DNA of 34,115 bases from Hymenobacter elongatus. GTDB taxonomy: Bacteria > Bacteroidota > Bacteroidia > Cytophagales > Hymenobacteraceae. Shown here piece by piece: positions 1 to 5,682 of the stretch (the stretch's first letter is position 1; each line of letters opens with the position of its first letter). The position numbers were made by a program, and so were the translations under genes. The stretch lies in assembly GCF_004745955.1 (NCBI RefSeq), contig NZ_SRLD01000047.1, positions 1 through 34,115 on the forward strand. Reading direction: 5' to 3'. Below the pieces are notes generated by a model. It was given only the letters and a program-made list of their open reading frames with translations, made no database searches and was not told where the DNA came from.

Positions 1-97
1 ACAGGCCCTCTCTCAGGCTATCGACTGCATTACCAGCCGGGACGCCCGGAACTGGTTTGACCACTGCGGCTATCACACACAAGCCGGCAAACGATAA
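1..97 (+). CDS. IS630-family transposase, C-terminal end (partial at window edge)
   Basis: An open frame enters from the left edge (first full codon at base 2) and stops at TAA 95-97, giving about 31 residues. They end in ITSRDARNWFDHCGYHTQ, and the W-F-x-H-x-G-Y signature is the usual C-terminus of IS630/Tc1-like DDE transposases. The catalytic residues lie outside the window, so whether the element is intact cannot be judged. It lies next to a cluster of palindromic repeats. IS630-type elements are known to mobilise small non-autonomous relatives, but a link to these repeats is only a possibility. Confidence 0.7.
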   Translation, partial: QALSQAIDCITSRDARNWFDHCGYHTQAGKR

Positions 98-157
98 GGA
101 TACATGGTTCACGAATCTGCTATAAGTGGAAACAGGATTAATAAGTCTGCCATTTGA

Positions 158-198
158 CGTGCGTTTAGGCGCCCCCCCCATCTGGCGCGAGTTTAGGC
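158..198 (+). repeat. Truncated repeat ends in tandem
   Basis: Two short partial copies of the end sequence of the repeat at 206-436 lie head to tail. One contains GTTTAGGCGC and the next starts at 182 with CTGGCGCGAGTTTAGGC. Both run into C-tracts. They look like broken ends left by nested insertion or recombination of the same family. Confidence 0.6.
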
Positions 199-205
199 CC
201 CCCAT

Positions 206-436
206 CTGGCGCGAGTTTAGGCGCAGCCGTAACTCGTGACCAGCCTTGAGGTGGAGGCTGTGCCTCCACTGCCGCAACGCGGCAAGCAGGAACCGCGCCG
301 CCTGGAATCATCCGGGCGGCGCGGTTTTGGTTTTAGCGGACCGGAGTAGCATTGGGTGCCAGTCGTTCGGGCGGGGGAGGCGCAGCCTCCCGGCATGGGC
401 CGGCACGAGTTACGGCTGCGCCTAAACTCGCGCCAG
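206..436. mobile_element. MITE-like palindromic unit with perfect 33-bp inverted ends
   Basis: The first 33 bases (206-238, starting CTGGCGCGAGTTTAGG) are the exact reverse complement of 404-436. Inside are a GTGGAGGC/GCCTCCAC hairpin (251-269), a strong GC-rich hairpin followed by T-tract (291-328), and an inverted version of the first hairpin (about 370-393). There is no coding frame of substance. Related copies lie at 451-555, 1384-1468, 1469-1661 and 3994-4076. This is the structure of a miniature inverted-repeat or BIME-like element. No clear target duplication is visible. TA follows the right end here and at the 1469-1661 copy, but TA is not seen on the left. Confidence 0.75.
291..328 (+). 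terminator. Terminator-like hairpin inside the repeat
   Basis: A 12-bp perfect stem (AACCGCGCCGCC at 291-302 with its complement at 315-326) is followed by TTTT. The repeat therefore carries an intrinsic terminator. Similar hairpins occur at 526-555 and 1285-1314. Confidence 0.6.
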
Positions 437-450
437 TACCTAGCCCCCAG

Positions 451-555
451 CTGGCGCCGTAACTCGTGACCAGCTTTGAGGTGGAGGCTGTGCCTCCACT
501 GCCGTAACGCGGCAAGCCGGAACCGCGCCGCCTGGAATCATCCGGGCGGCGTTTT
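451..555 (+). repeat. Single-sided copy of the 206-436 repeat family
   Basis: It starts CTGGCGC, lacks about ten bases of the end sequence, then matches the left half of the 206-436 unit: ACTCGTGACCAGC, the GTGGAGGC hairpin, and the CGCCGCC/GGCGGCG hairpin with a following TTTT. It ends about 70 bases before the toxin start. It may insulate the toxin-antitoxin operon from upstream transcription (inference). Confidence 0.65.
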
Positions 556-625
556 CCATTCAGTGGAAACCTAAACAACTAAAACCAAGTTGTCCAATCA
601 GACAACATTTCGTAGCTTCCGGCCT

Positions 626-967
626 ATGAACAAAAAGCGGGAGCTGTTCTTCTTCAAAACTTACTTCCAGGAGTTCTACACCGCGCAAACGCCTAAAGTG
701 AAGCAGAAGATTCTGTGGACGCTCCGCGTAGTAGAGGAGTTGGACCAGATACCGGAAACCTACTTCAAGCACCTGACCGGCACCGATGGCCTCTATGAAA
801 TCCGGGTGCAGGCCGGCTCCAACATCTTCCGTATCTTCTGCTTCTTCGACAAAGGCAACGTGATTGTCATCGGCCACGGCTTCCCGAAGAAGACCCCGAA
901 AACGCCCAAAGCCGAACTGGAACGCGCCACCACCATTAAAGCCGAATACTATGCCAGCCAACGATAA
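626..967 (+). CDS. higB: HigB/RelE-like toxin (Gp49-like family)
   Basis: The product is 113 residues. It shows the family pattern of phage-derived Gp49-like HigB toxins: a helical N-terminus, then HLTGTDGLYEIRV, NIFRIFCFFD, and a basic C-terminus with GFPKKTPKTPKAEL. These toxins are RelE-fold nucleases that cleave mRNA on the ribosome. The ATG at 626 is chosen because homologues begin with a short lysine-rich start like MNKKRELFF. An in-frame TTG at 590 would add 12 residues and cannot be excluded. The antitoxin gene overlaps its 3' end by 17 bp. Toxin-first order is typical of higBA systems, which are usually repressed by the antitoxin, but no clear operator was found. It sits between repeat copies, consistent with a mobile cassette. 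Confidence 0.85.
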   Translation: MNKKRELFFFKTYFQEFYTAQTPKVKQKILWTLRVVEELDQIPETYFKHLTGTDGLYEIRVQAGSNIFRIFCFFDKGNVIVIGHGFPKKTPKTPKAELERATTIKAEYYASQR

Positions 968-1253
968 GCTCACCAGTCTCAGCCAGTTCATTGAGCAGGA
1001 ACACGGCCCCCTAGGCAGCCAGAGCCGCGAAGCGTTTGAGGCCGGCTATGAGGGGTTTAAGCTGGGGGCTTTACTCCAGCAGGCCCGCCATGCCAAAGGC
1101 CTCACCCAACAGCAACTCGCCGACCTGGCCGGCACCGACAAATCGTACATCTCGAAGCTGGAAAAAGACCTGAAAGACGTGCGCCTCTCTACCTTACAGC
1201 GCATCATTTCCGAAGGACTCGGCGGGCATCTGGAGCTTTCCATTAAGTTCTAG
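951..1253 (+). CDS. higA: HigA-like XRE-family antitoxin
   Basis: The product is 100 residues. An HTH_3/Cro-CI domain fills the second half (about 40-95): LGALLQQARHAKGLTQQQLA, then the recognition helix region GTDKSYISKLEKDLKD. The N-terminal 35 residues probably contact the toxin. The ATG at 951 lies inside the toxin gene, so the two are translationally coupled. A longer in-frame start at 864 would read antisense-looking arginine-rich sequence within the toxin gene and is rejected. The role is to neutralise the upstream toxin and autorepress the operon, inferred from family and position. A repeat-type terminator follows 32 bases after the stop. Confidence 0.88.
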   Translation: MPANDKLTSLSQFIEQEHGPLGSQSREAFEAGYEGFKLGALLQQARHAKGLTQQQLADLAGTDKSYISKLEKDLKDVRLSTLQRIISEGLGGHLELSIKF

Positions 1254-1274
1254 CTCTTACCGCAGCCCAGCAAA

Positions 1275-1349
1275 ACCACAACAGCGCCGCCCGAAGCAAT
1301 CCGGGCGGCGTTTTGGTGGGCGGGACCAGCGTATGTAGAGACGCATACT
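1275..1349 (+). repeat. Shared about 75-bp block downstream of higA
   Basis: The block contains the CGCCGCCCG hairpin, TTTTGGTGGGCGG, and ATGTAGAGACGCATACT. Nearly the same block recurs at 4077-4150 downstream of the ABC pair. Both copies therefore bring a terminator and the GAGACGCA motif to the end of a cassette. Confidence 0.7.
1285..1314 (+). terminator. Intrinsic terminator of higBA
   Basis: CGCCGCCCG (1285-1293) pairs with CGGGCGGCG (1302-1310), followed by TTTT. It is part of the dispersed repeat block and is positioned to end the toxin-antitoxin transcript. Confidence 0.7.
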
Positions 1350-1383
1350 GTTGCGGAGGTTATGTACCCTGAACGCCCCCCAT

Positions 1384-1468
1384 CTGGCGCGAGTTTAGGC
1401 GAAGCCGTAACTCGTGCCAAACCATGACGGGAGGCTGTGCCTCCCCCGCCCGAACGCCCCCCCCCCTC
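1384..1468 (+). repeat. Partial repeat copy in tandem with the next unit
   Basis: It starts CTGGCGCGAGTTTAGGCG and runs through GGGAGGCTGTGCCTCCC into a C-tract. The same about 70 bases are repeated directly at 1469-1540, so this is a head-to-tail duplicate of the left part of the element. Confidence 0.65.
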
Positions 1469-1661
1469 CTGGCGCGAGTTTAAGCGAAGCCGTAACTCGT
1501 GCCAAACCATGACGGGAGGCTGTGCCTCCCCCGCCCGAACGACAACGCCGCCCGGATTTCTCCAGGCGGAGCGGTTCATATTTGCCGCGTTGCGGCAGTG
1601 GAGGCGCAGCCTCCCCCTAATAGCTGGGCACGAGTTACGGCTGCGCCTAAACTCGCGCCAG
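1469..1661. mobile_element. Second MITE-like unit (193 bp)
   Basis: The left end 1469-1502 and right end 1627-1661 are inverted repeats with about two mismatches. The interior has GGGAGGC/GCCTCCC hairpins and a CCGCCCGGA...TCCAGGCGG hairpin. It is the same family as 206-436 but shorter and diverged. TA follows the right end. There is no credible coding frame from 1254 to 1784, and the open frames there simply read through the GC-rich palindromes. Confidence 0.65.
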
Positions 1662-1784
1662 TAGCCCAATTCCTACGCCACTGCCGTCCGGCCTTTGCCG
1701 CCCGTCGTCACCAGCTTGCGGGCATGGACGCGTAACTTTCGCCCCTACTCCGGGTTAGCAGCGTGAAACTCCTTCTGCTGCTTC

Positions 1785-1970
1785 ATGGCCCAGCGCAACT
1801 CCCCCAACGACATCCGACAGCTCGCCGATCTGAACCAGCTGAGCGACATTGTGGTCGACAAGCGGCTCGGTAAGCGGGCCGAAGCCAAGAAGAGTCGCCG
1901 CAACCGGCACTACGAAAAACAGTTCATCAAAAATGCGCTTACGGCCCGCCTCGACGGCGACGAAAGCTGA
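1785..1970 (+). CDS. Small basic hypothetical protein
   Basis: The product is 61 residues, rich in Arg/Lys and charged helices (DIRQLADLNQLSD, KRLGKRAEAKKSRRNRHYEK), with no signal peptide or membrane segment. I do not recognise a characterised family. The composition would fit a nucleic-acid or ribosome-binding peptide, but that is speculation. It has protein-like composition, unlike the neighbouring repeat-derived frames, and begins with ATG. It stands alone between a repeat unit (ends 1661) and the ABC gene. GGCCGCGCC (about 2049) and GGCGCGGTCGTTTTT (about 2083) may form a decayed terminator downstream. Confidence 0.55.
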   Translation: MAQRNSPNDIRQLADLNQLSDIVVDKRLGKRAEAKKSRRNRHYEKQFIKNALTARLDGDES

Positions 1971-2211
1971 GCCTGTGCTTTGCGCGTTCAGCCGCAGCTC
2001 GTAGCCACTCATGCCGGGCCGGTTATGGCTGCACCACCCGTACGACAAGGCCGCGCCGCGCTATCCGGATTGTTTCAGGACTGGCGCGGTCGTTTTTCAG
2101 GCCCCTGGGAGGTACAACAAGTGACCTGTAGCGGCGTTGCTGGCGAAGACAACCCCGCTTCCGTTGGTCGGCCATTCCTAAACCTGAATCCTGCGTCTTT
2201 CTATTCCCTCA

Positions 2212-2847
2212 ATGCTCCGAATTCAGCACTTTCAAAAATCCTATAACGGCCACCCGGTACTTCACATAGACGACTTTTTCATTGCCCCCGGCATTCACTG
2301 GATTCGGGGCAGCAATGGCTCCGGCAAAAGCACTTTCCTGAAAACCGTGGGTGGCCTTATTTCTTTCGAGGGAGACATTGTCTTGAATGAAGCGCTCAGC
2401 CTGAAGCAGCAGCCGACGGCCTACCGCAGCGCCGTCAACTTTGCCGAAGCCGAGCCACTATTTCCCGATTTCCTGACCGGCATCGAGCTGATCCAGCTGT
2501 TCAAGACGGCCAAGAATGCGCCCAGTGGCCAGGAGCAGCCGTACGTGGAAAGCATGGGCATGACGGCCTACCTCTCTGACCGGATCAGCAGCTACTCCAG
2601 CGGGATGCTCAAAAAGCTGGCGCTGGTGCTGGCCTTTATGGGCCGCCCGGCCTGCATTCTGCTCGACGAGCCCCTGACCACGCTGGACGTGGACTCGCTG
2701 CCCGTTCTGTATTCCTGGATTGCCGACCTGCACCAGCAAGCGGGCACCACGTTTTTGTTGTCGTCGCACCAGGCCTTTGAGGGCGACCTGCTGCCGAACG
2801 TGCGGGAAATCCTGGTTGAGCGCGCCACGCTGCATTATAGCGCATGA
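2212..2847 (+). CDS. ABC transporter ATP-binding protein
   Basis: The product is 211 residues, a single short ATPase domain. Visible motifs are Walker A G33-SNGSGKST-41, a degenerate signature SSGML (129-133), Walker B CILLDEP (148-154) with D-loop TTLD, and the H-loop SSH ending at His186. It powers transport through the membrane partner encoded immediately downstream (4-bp ATGA overlap). The small size and ATPase-then-permease order resemble export systems such as EcsAB, but the substrate cannot be read from sequence. The ATG at 2212 starts the typical first strand LRIQHFQKSY. No convincing promoter was seen. It is flanked by repeat copies, like the toxin-antitoxin cassette. Confidence 0.92.
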   Translation: MLRIQHFQKSYNGHPVLHIDDFFIAPGIHWIRGSNGSGKSTFLKTVGGLISFEGDIVLNEALSLKQQPTAYRSAVNFAEAEPLFPDFLTGIELIQLFKTAKNAPSGQEQPYVESMGMTAYLSDRISSYSSGMLKKLALVLAFMGRPACILLDEPLTTLDVDSLPVLYSWIADLHQQAGTTFLLSSHQAFEGDLLPNVREILVERATLHYSA

Positions 2848-3965
2848 AAAGCCCCCTCACCCGAGTGCTCGTTAAAGTAGTGGCGAAGGGTTTTTACCGG
2901 GAGCACACGGGCTTACTGCTGTCGTTGTTTGTCCTGATCTTCCTTAATTTCTTTTACACCAACGTCCTCAGCCAAAGCCACCTCACGCCGGAGCAAATTA
3001 TTGCAAACGCGTTAAAACTGGTCATCTCCACGGTTACGGAGCCGCTGGGCGTGGCCATTTTCTTCGGCCTGTTCCTGCTCTACAGCCTCAAGACCTGGCA
3101 ATACGTGGCGGCCCGTTTGCGGGGGCCCGATGTTCATTTTTTGTTCTACAGCATTAACGCGCTGAGCACGGCCCGGCAGCTGCAGGCCTGGTCGGTGGTG
3201 CAGTTCGTGGTGTCGCTGCCGCTGGTTATCCTGGGTGGGTATGCCATGCTGGTGGGCGTGCTTTTTGGGCACTGGCTGGTGCCGCTGCTGATTCCGGCGT
3301 ACTTACTGGCCCTCATTCGGTACAGCGCCTGGCGCTATGTCCGCCAAACCAATGACCTGGCAACCAAACCGGCGAGTCCGGTGCTGCTGCCGTGGCTGCG
3401 GAAATTGCCCAAGCCTCTGTTCAGCCTTTTTCTTTTCGAGGTTCTGCTGAAGAAGCGCGTCACCTACGCTATTACCAAGCTCGCCTCGCTGGCCATCATT
3501 GCGCTTGTTTTTGGCGTCTTTCCCGATTCTCACTCCGACCTGCGCCTGATCGGGCTACTGAGTTTGTGCCTTGCCCTGACGCACAGCATCCTGGTCTTTC
3601 AGTCGAGCGAGTTCGAGTTGTTTTACCTGCGGTTTGCCCGCAATTTCCCGTATCGCAAGTGGCAGGTGTATGGGCAGCAGGCGGCCCTGTACGGACTGCT
3701 GCTGCTACCCGAGCTGGCGTGGCTTTTTGTAGCCGCACCCGTATTTAAGGCTTTCGTTGGCACCGGCCTGCTGCTCGGCGTTACGCTGCTGTATCGGGCC
3801 GTGCTGTACCGGCCCGGGCAGCACATGAAGCACTACCTGCGGGTGGTGTTCGGGGTGTTCGTCATTTTTCTGCTGGCAAATCTGTTTGGCCTCACGGCAC
3901 TGCTGGCAGCCAGCAGTGTCCTGGCCGCCTGGGTGCTGCTGTACCGCCACCACTACCCGGACTAA
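2844..3965 (+). CDS. ABC transporter permease (multi-spanning membrane protein)
   Basis: The product is 373 residues with about eight or nine hydrophobic segments, for example LLLSLFVLIFLNFFYTNVL near 24-42, a cluster at 120-165, and several after 210. A cytoplasmic-looking stretch (about 165-205) is basic. No sequence-specific family signature was recognised. The assignment as permease rests on topology and the 4-bp overlap with the ATPase gene, which implies coupled translation and a shared complex. The general size and layout recall EcsB-like exporters. There is no signal peptide. A repeat copy starts 29 bases after the stop. Confidence 0.82.
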   Translation: MKSPLTRVLVKVVAKGFYREHTGLLLSLFVLIFLNFFYTNVLSQSHLTPEQIIANALKLVISTVTEPLGVAIFFGLFLLYSLKTWQYVAARLRGPDVHFLFYSINALSTARQLQAWSVVQFVVSLPLVILGGYAMLVGVLFGHWLVPLLIPAYLLALIRYSAWRYVRQTNDLATKPASPVLLPWLRKLPKPLFSLFLFEVLLKKRVTYAITKLASLAIIALVFGVFPDSHSDLRLIGLLSLCLALTHSILVFQSSEFELFYLRFARNFPYRKWQVYGQQAALYGLLLLPELAWLFVAAPVFKAFVGTGLLLGVTLLYRAVLYRPGQHMKHYLRVVFGVFVIFLLANLFGLTALLAASSVLAAWVLLYRHHYPD

Positions 3966-3993
3966 GGTGTTGGCGAAAGACACTATGCCGCAA

Positions 3994-4076
3994 CTGGCGC
4001 GAGTTTAGGAGCAGCCGTAACGCGTGACCAACCTTGCGGTGGAGACTATACCTCCACCGCCACGCCAACGGCAAAC
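3994..4076 (+). repeat. Left-half copy of the MITE-like family
   Basis: It starts CTGGCGCGAGTTTAGG and continues through a diverged GGTGGAGAC/ACCTCCACC hairpin. It lacks the inverted right end and leads directly into the shared block at 4077. Confidence 0.6.
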
Positions 4077-4158
4077 CCACAACCGCGCCGCCCGAAGAAT
4101 TCCGGGCGGCGTTTTGGTGGGCGGCATCGGCGGATGTAGAGACGCATACTTGCGTCTC
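4077..4158 (+). repeat. Second copy of the shared block, with GAGACGCA hairpin
   Basis: It contains CGCCGCCCG...CGGGCGGCG plus TTTT (terminator-like, after the ABC pair), then GGTGGGCGG and ATGTAGAGACGCATACT as at 1275-1349. Here the motif completes a perfect hairpin: GAGACGCA (4139-4146), loop TACT, TGCGTCTC (4151-4158). From 4159 to 4324 I see no gene and no clear signal. Confidence 0.65.
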
Positions 4159-4324
4159 AATCGTTGAACGACCGGCGCGGCGGCAGCTACCGGCGCGGCC
4201 CCAGGCGCTCAGCGGGGAGACGCCGGGTCGCATCTCAACCGTTGCAGACATTGTCTAGGGGAAACTGAGTAGGCGTCATCGTTCAATAATGAGACGCAAC
4301 TATGCAACGTGCTGCTATCCTATT

Positions 4325-4449
4325 GGTAAACAATGTATGATATTCCTCGTACGTTGTTTACCCGCACAGGTAAACAACGTACCATATTTTTGACAGTTGT
4401 TTACCTATACAGGTAAACAAGTATTACTTTTTGTCGCCGGGTGTTTACC
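4325..4449. promoter_or_regulatory. Operator array: six GGTAAACAA half-sites
   Basis: Half-sites lie at 4325-4333, 4354-4362 (inverted), 4369-4377, 4397-4405 (inverted), 4412-4420 and 4442-4449 (inverted). Two pairs form palindromes with identical 6-nt spacers. The first has 14-bp perfect arms (4349-4362 and 4369-4382); the second has GTTGTTTACC-type arms (4396-4405 and 4412-4421, the outermost pair imperfect). A perfect -7 element lies between them. This is the layout of a repressor-controlled promoter. The obvious candidate regulator is the HTH protein starting at 4475. Confidence 0.8.
4385..4392 (+). promoter_or_regulatory. Bacteroidota -7 element of the XRE gene
   Basis: TATTTTTG matches TAnnTTTG exactly. 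It lies between the two palindromic operators, so a bound regulator would block RNA polymerase. No TTG at the usual 19-bp spacing was found. The start codon is about 82 bases downstream. Confidence 0.6.
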
Positions 4450-4474
4450 TGGTGCTGGACAATTTACTCCGCTT

Positions 4475-5089
4475 ATGACTACTTCGTCCCTGCCTACCGT
4501 CAGTCTCACCGCCGCCGTACGAGCGCACTTGGGCTTGACCGTGCGCCAGCTGGCCCGCTACCTGGGCGTGTCGGGGCCATTCGTAGCGCACGTCGAATCC
4601 GGCCGCAGAGGGTTGCCGCCGGCGCTGGTTTCGCGCCTGCTCACTCTCAGCCGTCTGCTTCCTCCGCCCCTGGGCCAGGGCCTGCCGGCGGCGGCGGTGC
4701 TGCCCGTCTACGACCCTCTGACTGCGCTGCCCCCGCCGGAGCTGCTGCTGGCCGAGCTACCCGATACGGCTGCACCGGCTCCCGAAGCGCTACGTCGCCG
4801 CCTGCGCGACTGCCGCCTGCAGCTGCTTACGCAGGGTTCGCGACTGGCTCAGCTGCAGGCGCGGGCCGCCACGCTGGTTCGTCGCCGCCACGGCCTGGCC
4901 CAGCTGCGAGCCGCGCCCCTTCCGGCCGACCCCACCGAAGCCGCTCACTATACCCGTTGGCTGGGCGAGCTGGCCACCGACCTGGCTGTGGCCGACCCCG
5001 ATCCGGCCGCCGCCGCCGCCACCCGCCACCTGTTGGCCGCCCACGTGACCGGGCTGCGGGCCGAGGTGGCAGCATTGGCAGCCCCCTAA
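4475..5089 (+). CDS. XRE-family helix-turn-helix regulator
   Basis: The product is 204 residues. An N-terminal HTH (about 10-50) reads AAVRAHLGLTVRQLARYLGV then VSGPFVAHVESGRRGLPP, the Cro/CI pattern. Residues 60-90 are proline- and leucine-rich. Residues 100-200 are alanine/leucine/arginine-rich helices that could form a coiled coil for oligomerisation. The ATG at 4475 is chosen because the frame upstream (open from about 4397) runs through the operator palindromes. The probable role is a DNA-binding regulator that represses its own promoter through the GTAAACA sites (inference). No partner gene follows. The stop at 5087-5089 runs straight into a decayed repeat end (CTGGCGCGGGTTTGCC). Confidence 0.75.
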   Translation: MTTSSLPTVSLTAAVRAHLGLTVRQLARYLGVSGPFVAHVESGRRGLPPALVSRLLTLSRLLPPPLGQGLPAAAVLPVYDPLTALPPPELLLAELPDTAAPAPEALRRRLRDCRLQLLTQGSRLAQLQARAATLVRRRHGLAQLRAAPLPADPTEAAHYTRWLGELATDLAVADPDPAAAAATRHLLAAHVTGLRAEVAALAAP

Positions 5090-5345
5090 CTGGCGCGGGT
5101 TTGCCAACACCCCAACACCCTGCCTTCCCAACCCCGGGAAGCCAGATTCACCTTTCCAGCTTACCCCGCGCACTCGATCGGCTATGCCAAGTAACCACTA
5201 CGCCGGAGCAGCGGTGCCGCGAGCGGCCCGCGTCGGTTAGAGTACATTTCAGGATGGTGTAGCTAGTAGGTCAACGAGACGCCCCCCCCAGCCCCCTCTC
5301 CAAAAAAGGAGAGGGGGAGCCAACCGTCAGGATCGTGTCCGGTGT

Positions 5346-5400
5346 CCCCTCTCCTTTTCAGTCCGCGCATCAAGCGGCGTAGGGGGTCAGGGGGTGGGGT
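5346..5400 (+). repeat. 55-bp G/C-tract repeat, copy 1
   Basis: CCCCTCTCC...CGCGCATCAAGCGGCG...AGGGGG with G-tracts after it. It is a diverged direct copy of 5486-5541, sharing CGCGCAT(C/T)AAGCG. It probably belongs to a dispersed intergenic family. Confidence 0.5.
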
Positions 5401-5485
5401 GTTTCGTTGAACGGCCATGTACACCAACTTGAAAACTGCGGTAAGTGGTGTATGGCAGCTGTACTATCGTTCTTTTCGTTTGACT

Positions 5486-5541
5486 CCCCCTCTCTTCCAT
5501 GTCGCGCATTAAGCGAAGGAAGGGGGCCGGGGGGGTGAGGC
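5486..5541 (+). repeat. 55-bp G/C-tract repeat, copy 2
   Basis: CCCCCTCTC...CGCGCATTAAGCGAAGGAAGGGGG, a direct copy of the element at 5346-5400 about 140 bases downstream of it. Confidence 0.5.
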
Positions 5542-5670
5542 GAATCGTTGCCCGGCAAAACCGCAGCCCTTCTGCTTGCCAGGTAAGCCGGTCGCACCAG
5601 CACCCGCCTGATTCAGACAGCCGGAAACTTGATTGAGCGAAAACCCCACACCCGCCGCCCGGCAATTGTC

Positions 5671-5678
5671 TAGCTTTA
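5671..5678 (+). promoter_or_regulatory. Probable -7 element four bases before the PBP2 start
   Basis: TAGCTTTA matches TAnnTTTG at all but the last base and is followed by CCCC then ATG. Transcription from here would start at or next to the ATG, giving a leaderless message. The ligase gene at 30315 has the same layout. Confidence 0.45.
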
Positions 5679-5682
5679 CCCC

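Larger units (their letters stand above)
5090..5682. other. Gene-free stretch with low-complexity repeats
   Basis: There is no credible gene in 593 bases. It holds a decayed repeat end at the left, a perfect hairpin (CCCCCTCTCC 5292-5301, loop AAAAAA, GGAGAGGGGG 5308-5317), and two direct copies of a 55-bp G/C-tract repeat at 5346-5400 and 5486-5541. Open frames here read through G- and C-tracts and are not protein-like. Confidence 0.6.

Noticed and set aside
1250..1735. Open frames in both directions over the repeat cluster
   Set aside because: They read through palindromic repeat copies and their translations repeat the same motifs. No protein family pattern is visible.
4325..4449. Possible short CRISPR-like array
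   Set aside because: The repeated unit is only about 9 bases, alternates in orientation, and brackets a promoter. These are operators, not direct repeats with spacers.
4441..5262. 273-codon plus-strand frame overlapping the XRE gene
   Set aside because: Composition is Pro/Arg/Ala-rich with no domain pattern, and it crosses the operator region. The 4475 frame has a clear HTH.
5292..5317. Hairpin considered as terminator of the XRE gene
   Set aside because: It is 200 bases past the stop, the loop is A6 and there is no T-tract. It belongs to the G/C-tract repeat stretch.
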